Positions 16,773 through 28,805 of a DNA stretch of 64,000 bases are shown piece by piece. The notes below the pieces were generated by a model. It was given only the letters and a program-made list of their open reading frames with translations. It had not been told where the DNA came from and made no database searches. Source of the stretch: Pseudomonas persica. GTDB lineage: Bacteria; Pseudomonadota; Gammaproteobacteria; Pseudomonadales; Pseudomonadaceae. Both the position numbers and the translations under genes were made by a program. The first letter of the stretch is position 1, and each line of letters starts with the position of its first letter. The DNA lies in contig NZ_OLKL01000045.1 of the NCBI RefSeq assembly GCF_900291015.1, positions 1-64,000 on the forward strand, given 5' to 3'.

Positions 16773-17792
16773 TCAGACCGCGACCAGGCGCACGCTGGCA
16801 CCCTCGCCCACCCCCAGCGCATCGGCGGCTGCCGGGCTCAGGCTGACCGGTTTGCCAGGCACCCAGTCGAGGTCCAGCAGCACTGCACGGTAGTCCTGCA
16901 ACTGGCCATTGCACACCAGATACGGACGGCTCCCCTTGGCCGCAGCTTCTTCGATCTTCACCGGCACCACCCGGCTCTGGGCGATCGAGCGGATACCCGA
17001 GGTCCGCGCATGCAGGGTCGGGCCACCGTCGAAGATGTCGATGTAGTGCTCGGTCTCGAAGCCTTCGCGCATGAGGATGTCGAAGGTGATCTGCGCCCGC
17101 GGGTGCACCTGGCCCATGGCCTCCTGCGCCAGGTCAGGCAGCAGCGGCACGTAGATCGGGTAGTGCGGCATCAGCTCGGCGAGGAAGGTGCGGCTCTTCA
17201 GGCCGCACAGGCGCTCGGCGTCAGCGTAGTTGAGGTCGAAGAAGTTGCGGCCGATGGCATCCCAGAACGGCGACTCACCCTGCTCGTCGCTGTAGCCGAC
17301 GATCTCGGTCACCACCGAGTCGGCGAAACGCTCCGGGTGCGCTGCCATGAACAGCAGGCGACCGCGCGAATTGAGCTCGGCCCAGCTACTGTTCACCAAC
17401 TCCGGCAGCACATAGAAGCTGGTCAGCAGGCTGTTGCCGGTCAGGTCGTGGCACAGCGACAGCACGTGGATCTTGTTGTGGATCTTCAGCTCACGCGAGG
17501 CGTGCACGAAGGTCTCGTTACGAAAGCTGTAGAACGGCTCGGAGTAGCCGGCCGAAGCGACGATGGCCGAGCAGCCGGCGAGCTTGCCGGTTTCGCTGTC
17601 TTCGAGCACGAAGAAGTAGCTTTCTTCACCGTTGAAGCTGACCTCGGCGGCGAAGGAAGTCTCGGAAGCGGCGATCTTGTCGCCCAGGCGAGCAGCGTCG
17701 TCCGGCAGCGAGGTGACACCAATGGGGCTGTCTGCAGCCATACGCTGCACTTCGTTCAGATCAGCCATTTGCGCGGGGCGCATCACCAGCAT
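16773..17792 (-). CDS. aruF: Arginine/ornithine succinyltransferase, alpha subunit (AruF)
   Basis: A 339-residue paralogue of astA; together they form the enzyme that succinylates arginine and ornithine. The start MLVMRPAQMADLNEVQRMAADSP at 17792 aligns with the astA N-terminus, whereas the 29 in-frame codons upstream do not look coding. The acyl-CoA region NSLLTSFYVLPELVNSSWAELNSRGRLLFMAAHPERF matches the astA block. A 78-bp gap separates it from astA. Confidence 0.95.
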   Translation of the reverse strand: MLVMRPAQMADLNEVQRMAADSPIGVTSLPDDAARLGDKIAASETSFAAEVSFNGEESYFFVLEDSETGKLAGCSAIVASAGYSEPFYSFRNETFVHASRELKIHNKIHVLSLCHDLTGNSLLTSFYVLPELVNSSWAELNSRGRLLFMAAHPERFADSVVTEIVGYSDEQGESPFWDAIGRNFFDLNYADAERLCGLKSRTFLAELMPHYPIYVPLLPDLAQEAMGQVHPRAQITFDILMREGFETEHYIDIFDGGPTLHARTSGIRSIAQSRVVPVKIEEAAAKGSRPYLVCNGQLQDYRAVLLDLDWVPGKPVSLSPAAADALGVGEGASVRLVAV

Positions 17793-17841
17793 GGTGTCAC
17801 TCCTTTGGAATGCGGGCCGCTCACGGCGGCACGGAAAAACG

Positions 17842-17861
17842 GCAGGTGCATTGGCACCTGC
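17842..17861 (-). promoter_or_regulatory. Intergenic hairpin between aruC and aruF
   Basis: A perfect 8-bp stem (GCAGGTGC / GCACCTGC, loop of four) lies in the 146-bp gap inside the AST operon. There is no T-run, so it is more likely an mRNA processing or stability element than a terminator. Confidence 0.45.
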
Positions 17862-17938
17862 ACTGGAATCGGGTATCACCGGCCCGGTCCAGACTCGGGC
17901 TGAGCCTGCGCCGGGGCCGGCGAAGGGACGCAGGCGGA

Positions 17939-19159
17939 TCAGCCCTGGGTCAGGGTGGCCACGGCGCGCTCGAAGCGGTCCAGGCCTTCATCGATGTCGG
18001 CGTCTTCAACCACCAGGCTTGGCGCGAAGCGGACCACGTCCGGGCCGGCCTGCAGCACCATCACGCCTTCTTTCTCGGCAGCGTTGAGCACGTCCTTGGC
18101 CTTGCCTTTCCAGGCCTCGGTCAGCACGCAGCCCAGCAGCAGGCCAACGCCACGTACCTGGCTGAACAGGTGGTACTTCTGGCCGATCTGCTCCAGGCGG
18201 ACCTTGAAGCGCTCATGCTTGGCCTTGATGCCGGCCAGGGTTTCCGGAGTGTTGACCACGTCCAGCACCGCGCAGGCAACGGCGCAGCCCAGCGGGTTGC
18301 CGCCGTAGGTGGTGCCGTGGGTGCCGACGGCCAGGTGCTTGGCCAGCTCGGTGGTGGTCAGCATGGCACCGATCGGGAAGCCGCCGCCCAGGCTCTTGGC
18401 GCTGGTCAGGATATCCGGGGTCACGCCGTAGTGCTGGTAGGCATACAGCGAACCGGTACGGCCCACGCCGGTCTGCACTTCGTCGAAGATCAGCAGGGCG
18501 TTGTGTTCGTCACACAGTTTGCGCGCGCCTTCCAGGTAGGCCTTGTCGGCCGGCACCACGCCGCTCTCGCCCTGGATCGGCTCGATCACCACGGCGCAGG
18601 TCTTGGCGGAAATCTGTGCCTTCAACGCTTCCAGGTCGTTGTATGGCACGTGGCTGATGCCGGTGATCTTCGGGCCGAAGCCGTCAGAATACTTCGGCTG
18701 GCCACCGACGCTGACGGTGAACAGGGTACGACCGTGGAAGCTGTTCACGGTGGCGATGATTTCGTGCTTTTCCGGGCCGAAGCGGTCATGGGCAACGCGA
18801 CGGGCCAGCTTGAAGGCGGCCTCGTTGGACTCGGCGCCAGAGTTGCAGAAGAACGCACGGTCGGCAAAGGTGGCGTCCACCAGTTTGTGAGCCAGGCGCA
18901 GGGCCGGCTCGTTGGTGAACACGTTGGATACGTGCCAGAGGGTGTTGGCCTGCTCGGTCAAGGCCTTGACCAGTGCCGGGTGGCAGTGGCCCAGGGCGTT
19001 GACCGCGATGCCACCGGCAAAGTCGATCAACTCGCGACCTGACTGATCCCAAACGCGGGAACCCTCGCCTCGCACAGGAATGAAGGCCGCCGGAGAATAG
19101 TTGGGGACCATGACCTGGTCGAAATCGGCACGTTGCACCGGGGCTTGCTCAACGGACAT
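17939..19159 (-). CDS. aruC: Acetylornithine/succinylornithine aminotransferase
   Basis: A 406-residue class III PLP aminotransferase, AST step 3: succinylornithine plus 2-oxoglutarate to succinylglutamate semialdehyde; also usable as acetylornithine aminotransferase in biosynthesis. The PLP-binding region FDEVQTGVGRTGSLYAYQHYG and the Schiff-base Lys in TSAKSLGGGFPIGAM are present. It is the first gene of the operon, preceded by a candidate ArgR operator. Equivalent names are astC and argD. Confidence 0.95.
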   Translation of the reverse strand: MSVEQAPVQRADFDQVMVPNYSPAAFIPVRGEGSRVWDQSGRELIDFAGGIAVNALGHCHPALVKALTEQANTLWHVSNVFTNEPALRLAHKLVDATFADRAFFCNSGAESNEAAFKLARRVAHDRFGPEKHEIIATVNSFHGRTLFTVSVGGQPKYSDGFGPKITGISHVPYNDLEALKAQISAKTCAVVIEPIQGESGVVPADKAYLEGARKLCDEHNALLIFDEVQTGVGRTGSLYAYQHYGVTPDILTSAKSLGGGFPIGAMLTTTELAKHLAVGTHGTTYGGNPLGCAVACAVLDVVNTPETLAGIKAKHERFKVRLEQIGQKYHLFSQVRGVGLLLGCVLTEAWKGKAKDVLNAAEKEGVMVLQAGPDVVRFAPSLVVEDADIDEGLDRFERAVATLTQG

Positions 19160-19263
19160 CTGAGTCTCCTGAAGAGGAACGCTGGCCTGGAAGTGGCGAG
19201 CGATGGGGGGATTGTAAGGACTGATCCGCGCCTGTCCTTGCGGCCAAGCGACAACTTGTTACA

Positions 19264-19316
19264 GCGCAAAACCCAGTTTTGACAAGGCTTTCGGCAATGC
19301 GACAAACACTGTCGCA
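19264..19316 (-). promoter_or_regulatory. Candidate ArgR operator and promoter region of the AST operon
   Basis: Reading toward aruC, two direct half-sites follow at a 20-bp step: TGTCGCATTGCCGAAAG (19303 down) and TGTCAAAACTGGGTTTTG (19283 down), close to the pseudomonad ArgR half-site TGTCGC-N8-AA. Just upstream a 7-bp palindrome TGCGACA-N5-TGTCGCA (19298-19316) overlaps the first half-site. ArgR activates this operon with arginine in P. aeruginosa; binding here is inferred. Confidence 0.6.
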
Positions 19317-19387
19317 ATCGCGCAGTGTACGGGAGAGAGGGGGCTGGGTGAACGGGTGTTCACATATAGAAGAGTGGTTGCCTGCAC

Positions 19388-19484
19388 CGGCCCTATCGCC
19401 GGCAAGCCAGCTCCCACAGGTACCCCGCAAACTTCAGGGTTTGTGGTGATCCTGTGGGAGCTGGCTTGCCGGCGATAGGGCCAG
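19388..19484. repeat. REP inverted pair, class CGCCGGCAAGCCAGC
   Basis: Two copies of the element (GGCCCTATCGCCGGCAAGCC, then AGCTCCCACAGG) in opposite orientation with about 29 bp between. They lie between the argR 3' end and the aruC promoter. Confidence 0.9.
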
Positions 19485-19501
19485 CACAGACAACAGAAAA
19501 C

Positions 19502-20482
19502 TCAGCCTTTTTCGGCAGGTGCCGAGCTCAGTTCGAACGGGCTGCTGCTGCGCCGCTGGTTGCGGTCTTCCCGCGGCGTGGCGCCAAAGAAGTTGCGATA
19601 GGCGCTGGAGAAATGCGGCCCCGAGGAGAAGCCGCAGGACAGCCCGATCTGGATGATCGACTTGCTGGTCTGCATCAGCATCTGCCGCGCCTTGTTCAGC
19701 CGCAGCTCCAGGTAATACTGGCTCGGCACGCGGTTCAGGTACTGCTTGAAGATACGCTCCAGCTGCCGGCGCGACACGCACACGTGCTGGGCAATTTCGT
19801 CGGTGGTCAGCGGCTCTTCGATGTTGGCCTCCATCAACAGCACCGCCTGGGTCAGCTTGGGATGGCTCGAGCCCAAGCGGTTCTGCAGCGGAATGCGCTG
19901 GCGCTCGCCCCCCTCGCGGATGCGCTCGACCACCAACTCCTCCGACACCGCCCCGGCCAGCTCCGCCCCGTGATCACGCGCCAGCACCGCCAGCAGCAGG
20001 TCGGTCACGGCCATGCCGCCACAGGCAGTCAGGCGATCGCGATCCCAGTCGAACAGGTGACTGGTGGCGATGACTTTGGGGAAGCGCTCGGCAAAATCGT
20101 CCTGCCAGCGCCAATGCACCGCAGCGCGGTAACCGTCGAGCAGGCCCAGCATCGCCAGGGGATAAACCCCGGCCGACAGGCCACCGACCATGCAGCCACT
20201 GCGCGCCAACTGCTTGAGCGCCGCCGACAACGCCGCCCCCACCGCCGGCGGCTGCTCGTCGGCCAGCAGAAACAGCTTGTGACACCCCTCGAGGCGGCCG
20301 TTCCACGCCTCGCCCGGCAGACGCCAGCTGCCCTCCTGCGCCGGCTCCGCCTGCAGGAAGAGCAGCTCGTAGACCACCTCCGGGTGCACCCGCTGCGCCA
20401 CCAGCAACACTTCCTCGGCCAGCGCCAGGGTCAAGGGCCTGGTGCTGGGCCAGATGAGAAAACCGATTCGCTGGGTGGTCAT
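19502..20482 (-). CDS. argR: Arginine-responsive AraC-family regulator ArgR
   Basis: A 326-residue regulator of the pseudomonad ArgR type, unrelated to E. coli ArgR. The N-terminal two-thirds (about 1-205) is a class I glutamine amidotransferase-like (DJ-1/PfpI) sensor domain (IGFLIWPSTRPLTLALAEEVL ... GGLSAGVYPLAMLGLLDGY). The C-terminal AraC HTH pair (about 220-320) contains DEIAQHVCVSRRQLERIFKQ and IIQIGLSCGFSSGPHFSSAYRNFFG. It is expected to activate aru/ast and aot with arginine and repress biosynthesis. It follows aotP by about 100 bp, so it is probably co-transcribed with aotJQMP. Confidence 0.95.
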   Translation of the reverse strand: MTTQRIGFLIWPSTRPLTLALAEEVLLVAQRVHPEVVYELLFLQAEPAQEGSWRLPGEAWNGRLEGCHKLFLLADEQPPAVGAALSAALKQLARSGCMVGGLSAGVYPLAMLGLLDGYRAAVHWRWQDDFAERFPKVIATSHLFDWDRDRLTACGGMAVTDLLLAVLARDHGAELAGAVSEELVVERIREGGERQRIPLQNRLGSSHPKLTQAVLLMEANIEEPLTTDEIAQHVCVSRRQLERIFKQYLNRVPSQYYLELRLNKARQMLMQTSKSIIQIGLSCGFSSGPHFSSAYRNFFGATPREDRNQRRSSSPFELSSAPAEKG

Positions 20483-20580
20483 AGGGTGCGGTCCGAAACC
20501 TGAGGTCGTTCGAGTCTGTGCGCCGGGTCAGGCTGCGCTCGCCGCGCAGCATGCCCTATTCTGGTGCAAAAATGCAGTTT

Positions 20581-21345
20581 TTACTTCAGGCTGCCGGAGA
20601 GGAACTGCTTCAGGCGCTCCGACTGCGGGTTGGCCAGCACTTCGCGCGGGCAACCGGTTTCTTCCACCAGGCCCTTGTGGAGGAACACCAGCTGGTTGGA
20701 CACCTCGCGGGCAAAGCCCATTTCGTGGGTCACTACCACCATGGTGCGGCCTTCCTGAGCCAGTGCCTGCATCACCTTGAGCACATCACCCACCAGCTCC
20801 GGGTCCAGCGCCGAGGTCGGCTCGTCGAACAGCATGACCTCCGGCTCCATCGCCAGCGCCCGGGCAATTGCCACACGCTGCTGCTCACCGCCGGACATGT
20901 GCCCAGGGAAGGCATCCTTGCGGTGGGCGACACCGACCTTGGCCAGGTAGTGCTCGGCCTTTTCCAGGGCCTCCTTGCGGTTCACGCCCAGCACGTGCAC
21001 CGGCGCTTCGATGATGTTTTCCAGCGCAGTCATGTGCGACCACAGGTTGAAGTGCTGGAAAACCATCGACAGCCGCGAGCGCATGCGCTGCAACTGACGC
21101 GGGTCGGCGGCCTTGAGCGCGCCATCCTTGCCCGGCACCAGCTTCAACTCTTCGTTGTTGAGCAGGATCTTGCCGGCGTGCGGCTGCTCCAGCAGGTTGA
21201 TGCAGCGCAGGAAGGTCGACTTGCCCGAACCGCTGGAGCCGATGATGCTGATGACATCGCCTGCCTTGGCCGACAGGGACACGCCCTTGAGCACTTCATG
21301 GCTGCCGTAGCGCTTGTGCAGGTCTTGGACTTCGAGTTTGTACAT
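20581..21345 (-). CDS. aotP: Arginine/ornithine ABC transporter, ATP-binding subunit
   Basis: A 254-residue ATPase of the polar amino acid transporter family (HisP type). Walker A GSSGSGKST, Q-loop MVFQHFNLW, signature MSGGEQQRVAIARAL and Walker B VMLFDEPTSALD are all intact. The ATG at 21345 gives MYKLEVQDLHKRYG; five upstream codons are not family-like. It sits 22 bp after aotM; the aotO gene found between aotM and aotP in P. aeruginosa is absent here. Confidence 0.95.
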   Translation of the reverse strand: MYKLEVQDLHKRYGSHEVLKGVSLSAKAGDVISIIGSSGSGKSTFLRCINLLEQPHAGKILLNNEELKLVPGKDGALKAADPRQLQRMRSRLSMVFQHFNLWSHMTALENIIEAPVHVLGVNRKEALEKAEHYLAKVGVAHRKDAFPGHMSGGEQQRVAIARALAMEPEVMLFDEPTSALDPELVGDVLKVMQALAQEGRTMVVVTHEMGFAREVSNQLVFLHKGLVEETGCPREVLANPQSERLKQFLSGSLK

Positions 21346-21367
21346 GCTGTCGATTCTCACAAAGCGG

Positions 21368-22066
21368 TCAGTGCTTGCGCGGCGCCAGGTAGCCGAGCCA
21401 GCGGCGTTCGGCCATCTTGAACAGGCGCACCAGGATGAAGGTCAGGCACAGGTAGAACACGCCCGCCGTGATGTAGGCCTCGAAAGGCAGGTAGTACTGG
21501 GCATTGACCGTGCGCGCAGCGCCAGTGATGTCGATCAGGGTGACGATCGACGCCAGACTGGTGGTCTGCAGCATCATGATCACTTCGTTGCTGTACTGCG
21601 GCAGCGCCCGACGCAGGGCCGACGGCAGCAGGATGCGCCGGTACATCTTCATGCGCGACATGCCCATGGCCTTGGCCGCCTCGATCTCGCCATGGGGCGT
21701 GGCCTTGAGGCTGCCGGCGATGATTTCGGCGGTGTAGGCGCTGGTGTTGATACCGAACGCCAGACATGCGCAGAAGGTGGCGCTGGACAGCAGCGGCCAG
21801 AACACGCTTTCGCGCACCGCCTCGAACTGCGCCAGACCGTAGTAGATCAGGAACAGCTGCACCAGCATCGGCGTGCCGCGGATCACATAGGTGTAGAGCC
21901 ACGCAGCCATGTTGACCACCGGCTGCCTGGAAACCCGCATCAAGCCCAGCGGGATGGCCGCCAGCAGGCCGAAGAACAGCGAAATCGCCAGCAGCTTGAG
22001 AGTGGTCAGCAGGCCGCCGAAGTACATCGGCAACGCCTCCCAGACGACGTTGTAGTCGAAGATCAT
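21368..22066 (-). CDS. aotM: Arginine/ornithine ABC transporter, permease
   Basis: A 232-residue inner-membrane permease (HisM type) with about five helices and the conserved EAA loop (AAKAMGMSRMKMYRRILLPSALRRALPQYSNE). It overlaps the end of aotQ by four bases (ATGA), so the two are translationally coupled. Confidence 0.95.
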   Translation of the reverse strand: MIFDYNVVWEALPMYFGGLLTTLKLLAISLFFGLLAAIPLGLMRVSRQPVVNMAAWLYTYVIRGTPMLVQLFLIYYGLAQFEAVRESVFWPLLSSATFCACLAFGINTSAYTAEIIAGSLKATPHGEIEAAKAMGMSRMKMYRRILLPSALRRALPQYSNEVIMMLQTTSLASIVTLIDITGAARTVNAQYYLPFEAYITAGVFYLCLTFILVRLFKMAERRWLGYLAPRKH

Positions 22067-22752
22067 AGTTCAGCCACCTTGACGCCCACCGAGTAGCGGC
22101 GCTCGAGATACTTCAGGGCCAGCAGCGAGACGCTGGTCAGCACCAGGTACAGGGCTGCCACCGCCAGGAAGAAGGTGAAAGGCTCGCGGGTGGCGTCGGC
22201 CGCCTGCTTGGCCTTGAACATCATGTCCTGCAGGCCCACGACCGAAATCAGCGCGGTGGCCTTGGTCAGCACCAGCCAGTTGTTGGTGAAGCCCGGGATC
22301 GCCAGGCGAATCATTTGCGGCACCTGGATGCGGAAGAACACCTGGAAGCTGCTCATGCCATACGCCACGCCCGCTTCGGCCTGGCCTTTGGGAATGCCGA
22401 GGAACGCACCGCGGAAGGTTTCCGACAGGTAGGCGCCAAAAATGAAGCCCAGGGTACCGATACCCGCGATCAGCGGATTCAGGTCGATGTAGTCTTCATA
22501 GCCGAGCAACGGCGCAACCCGGTTGATGATGTCCTGACCGCCGTAGAAGATCAGCAGGATCAGGACCAGGTCCGGAATGCCACGAATAACCGTGGAATAC
22601 AGATCGCCCAGCCAGGCCAGCCAGCGCACCGGCGACAAGCGCAGCGCCACACCGATCAGGCCGAGCACGATGGCCAGGGCCATCGACGACAGGGCGAGCT
22701 GAAGCGTCAGCCACGCCCCGTCGAGGATGACTGCCCCATAGCCTTTCAACAT
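22063..22752 (-). CDS. aotQ: Arginine/ornithine ABC transporter, permease
   Basis: A 229-residue permease (HisQ type) with several membrane helices and the EAA loop AGVAYGMSSFQVFFRIQVPQMIRLAIPGFTNN. It forms a heterodimer with AotM. It lies 88 bp after aotJ, a gap usual between a highly expressed binding protein gene and its permeases. Confidence 0.95.
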   Translation of the reverse strand: MLKGYGAVILDGAWLTLQLALSSMALAIVLGLIGVALRLSPVRWLAWLGDLYSTVIRGIPDLVLILLIFYGGQDIINRVAPLLGYEDYIDLNPLIAGIGTLGFIFGAYLSETFRGAFLGIPKGQAEAGVAYGMSSFQVFFRIQVPQMIRLAIPGFTNNWLVLTKATALISVVGLQDMMFKAKQAADATREPFTFFLAVAALYLVLTSVSLLALKYLERRYSVGVKVAEL

Positions 22753-22840
22753 GATGAGGTCCTCGACCTAGAGAATGAAAAATGGTGCAAACCTCAGAGC
22801 CTCTGCTGTTTGCACCATTGCACAGGTGAAACCCGACGTC

Positions 22841-23626
22841 TTAGTTCGAGTCTGGACCGTAGATATCGAAGTTGAAGTACTTTTTCTCGATTTCTTTGTA
22901 CTTGCCATTGGCACGGATCGCGTCGATGGCCGCATTGATGCGGTCGACGTTGGCCTTGTCACCCTTGCGCACGGCAATGCCGATGCCGTCACCGAAGTAC
23001 TTGGCGTCGGTGAAGGACGGGCCTACGAAGGCGAAGCCCTTGCCGGCGTCGGTCTTGAGGAAGCCGTCTTCCAGCAGGGTGGCGTCAGCCACGGTGCCAT
23101 CGAGGCGGCCGGCTGCCACGTCCAGGTAGATTTCGTTCTGGGTGCCGTAAGGAACCACGGTGGCACCTTTGGCGCCCAGCACCTCCTTGGCGAAGCGGTC
23201 GTGGATCGAGCCGCGCTGCACACCGATCTTCTTGCCCTTGAGCTCATCCAGGCTGTCGCTGACGGCGGTGCCTTCCTTCATCACCAGGCGCGCCGGGGTC
23301 AGGTAGTAGCGCTTGGTGAAGTCGACCGATTTCTTGCGGTCTTCGGTGATCGACATGGACGACAGGATGGCGTCGATCTTGCGCACTTTCAGCGCCGGGA
23401 TCAGGCCGTCGAACTCCTGCTCGACCCAGGTGCACTTGGCTTTCATCTCTTCGCACAGGGCGTTGCCAATGTCGTAGTCGAAACCGGCGATACTGCCGTC
23501 GGGTTGCTTGAAGGCGAACGGTGGGTAGGCGGCTTCGATGCCGATTTTCAGCGGTTTTTCATCGGCCTGCGACACCAGGGAAAACACGGACAGCGCCAGG
23601 GCGCCAAGCAGTGCGAGCTTCTTCAT
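22841..23626 (-). CDS. aotJ: Arginine/ornithine periplasmic binding protein
   Basis: A 261-residue secreted binding protein of the HisJ/ArgT family. Signal peptide 1-22 (MKKLALLGALALSVFSLVSQA/DEK). Ligand-site motifs include EAAYPPFAFKQPDG, AILSSMSITEDRKKSVDFT and RLDGTVADATLLEDGF. The ATG at 23626 with the signal peptide is clearly the start; 41 upstream in-frame codons are not coding. It is the first gene of aotJQMP-argR. Confidence 0.95.
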   Translation of the reverse strand: MKKLALLGALALSVFSLVSQADEKPLKIGIEAAYPPFAFKQPDGSIAGFDYDIGNALCEEMKAKCTWVEQEFDGLIPALKVRKIDAILSSMSITEDRKKSVDFTKRYYLTPARLVMKEGTAVSDSLDELKGKKIGVQRGSIHDRFAKEVLGAKGATVVPYGTQNEIYLDVAAGRLDGTVADATLLEDGFLKTDAGKGFAFVGPSFTDAKYFGDGIGIAVRKGDKANVDRINAAIDAIRANGKYKEIEKKYFNFDIYGPDSN

Positions 23627-24060
23627 CAGGTAACTCCATCGGTACAGGGCAATACAAGGCAGGTAACGGCTGCCCGATATGCGAATGGGTACAACGCGAG
23701 CCGCGCAGGGTTCGACCAAGGTCGCAGACCACGAGCGAGTGACTGGCATTTTAACGACAGCCCGGTAGTCGATATTTCTTCAAAGCGACAACTACTTATA
23801 GAAGCGCTTGAAACCACAGCGGGCGATGTTGACAGCCATTGCAAAATATGCAAAAGCGCAAGAAATAGAACCTATAAACCTAGCAATTCCCGGGCCTATT
23901 ATTGGCAAAGCCTTGTAGTACGGCAAGTGCAGCGTGCCGTATTGCAGAAAATGGCTGCGGGAGCGCACCGGAACGGGCCGGAATTGTTTCCTGGCGCCCC
24001 GATATTGTGCAGGGCCGGTGACAGAACAGTTACCGATGAATGTCGGGTAACAGTAAAGCA
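23627..24060. other. aotJ upstream region
   Basis: About 430 bp without a gene, AT-rich around 23770-23930. On the minus strand one ArgR-like half-site (TGTCGCTTTGAAGAAATA, 23790 down) is visible about 150 bp from the aotJ start, consistent with arginine control. No second half-site is convincing. Confidence 0.4.
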
Positions 24061-24062
24061 AA

Positions 24063-24092
24063 AAACCCCGCCGGTTGCCCGGACGGGGTTTT
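24063..24092 (-). terminator. Rho-independent terminator (acsA side)
   Basis: The imperfect GC-rich stem AAAACCCCGTCC / CGGCGGGGTTTT is followed on the minus strand by TTTTTTGCTTT. It is about 150 bp beyond acsA, with a REP pair in between, and probably ends acsA transcripts. Confidence 0.75.
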
Positions 24093-24111
24093 GGTTGGCT
24101 GCACAGGCCTT

Positions 24112-24200
24112 ACCTGTGGGAGCGGCTTTAGCCGCGAACACCGGCGACGCCGGTGCCATCCACCGCGTTGCCTGCTTCGCGGGTGAACCCGCTCCCACAG
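24112..24200. repeat. REP pair downstream of acsA
   Basis: Two opposed REPs (CTGTGGGAGCGGCTTTAGCC... and ...CGCGGGTGAACCCGCTCCCACAG) with the internal palindrome ACCGGCGACGCCGGT between them. Confidence 0.9.
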
Positions 24201-24239
24201 GGATCGCGCAAGCTTTCAGGCTTCAAATGCTTGCAGCTA

Positions 24240-26201
<1,962 letters not shown>

Positions 26202-26599
26202 CTGTGTTACCTCGGTGTAATAGTTGTTTTTGTATGGAACCGTTTGTAACTGTACCAGAGCGACAAAAGCCATTCGACGTTGGTAGTAATTTGGTACGCC
26301 CGTTCTGACAAAGCGCTCTGGCACGCACCTTACAGCCATGGCGAGGAAAAAATGGGGCCGTTTACCCGAAGATTGTTACAGATTCTGTCAAAACACTTTA
26401 TCAAAAGAGCCACTGTTTCGGCCCTGGCCCCCGCCATAAAATTCACCTCGCCAGCAACGGCAAGGCGATTAACAACTGGTAACAGCCCCCACGAAGGCAA
26501 GCGTTAATCCCCATCCAAACCCGATAGTTAAAACTTGCAATACGCGCGGCGCCATAAGCGCCGCGTGCCCCCTCACGACCTTAGACAGGTAAATAGAAA
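26202..26599. other. Divergent region acsA / small secreted protein
   Basis: Nearly 400 bp with no convincing gene. It should contain the acsA promoter and, near 26540-26590, the promoter and AGGT ribosome-binding site of the plus-strand gene. No further element recognised. Confidence 0.4.
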
Positions 26600-26854
26600 A
26601 TGAAAGCTTTACTGGTATTGGTACTTGGCAGTCTTTGCGGTGCGGCGATGGCCGGCGAAGGCAAAGATGCCGAGCAGATTCCGGTTGAACAGTACAGTTA
26701 CTCGCAGCACCTGGACATTGCCCGTGTCATTTCCATGAGCGAAGTGCCCAATGTGTGCGAAGTCGTGCCAGCCCGCATGACCTACGAGGACTCCAGGGGC
26801 CAGAAGCACATTCTCGAATACCGCGTGATGGGGAACGGCTGCTCGAACGGCTGA
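26600..26854 (+). CDS. Small periplasmic DUF2790 protein
   Basis: An 84-residue protein with a clear signal peptide (MKALLVLVLGSLCGAAMA/GEG). The mature part contains YSYSQHLDIARVISMSEVPNVCEVVPARMTYEDSRG and ends MGNGCSNG; Cys53 and Cys81 could form a disulfide. This matches the Pseudomonas DUF2790 family, small exported proteins of unknown function that are often regulated by metals or stress. No partner gene is adjacent. Confidence 0.8.
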   Translation: MKALLVLVLGSLCGAAMAGEGKDAEQIPVEQYSYSQHLDIARVISMSEVPNVCEVVPARMTYEDSRGQKHILEYRVMGNGCSNG

Positions 26855-26881
26855 TACCTTGTGAATTGGGGCCCCTGGGCC

Positions 26882-26951
26882 CCATTCGCGGGTAAACCCG
26901 CTCCCACAGGTACAGCGCTTGCCTTGAGTCCAACACTGTACCCGCGAAGCA
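26882..26951. repeat. REP element with partial inverted partner
   Basis: One full REP (TTCGCGGGTAAACCCGCTCCCACAGG) followed by a partial reverse copy (GTACCCGCGAAGCAG) at 26938-26951. Confidence 0.8.
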
Positions 26952-26989
26952 GACACCACCTGATTGACAGGTTATTAACTAACGACCAC

Positions 26990-28549
<1,560 letters not shown>

Positions 28550-28611
28550 GAGGGCTCTCGAAGCGCCAATGTTTTTTCAACACCGCGCGGAAAAGTCGTA
28601 AAGATAAGCTG

Positions 28612-28687
28612 ACAAAAACCGCCGAAGCATCAGCCAGATGCCTCGGATTTTCCGACACCTGCGCCTTTTTGTAAAATTATCGTTACG
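28612..28687 (+). promoter_or_regulatory. PhhR operators upstream of phhA
   Basis: TGTAAAATTATCGTTACG at 28670-28687 matches the proximal PhhR operator published for P. putida phhA, as I recall it. An upstream stretch beginning ACAAAAACCGCCG (about 28613) resembles the start of the distal operator but diverges after that. Both lie in the 256-bp phhR/phhA gap. Confidence 0.7.
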
Positions 28688-28805
28688 AAAACGCAGCAAA
28701 AAACCGCCCCGCCACTGACTCCCCCCCGTGCAAAGCCGCCCGCGAAGGGATATTCCTTAGGTATGTCCTGCACATAACAAGAAAAGCCCTCACCAGGAGA
28801 GCCAC

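Noticed and set aside
14310..17903. Very long open frame (1197 codons) on the plus strand opposite astD, astA and aruF
   Set aside because: It is antisense to three well-recognised genes, crosses their boundaries, has low-complexity His/Gln/Arg-rich content and no family resemblance; a product of high-GC codon bias.
19160..19260. Possible sigma-54 promoter of the AST operon
   Set aside because: I found no GG-N10-GC pair with the surrounding TGGCAC/TTGC bases; ArgR with sigma-70 is the simpler reading.
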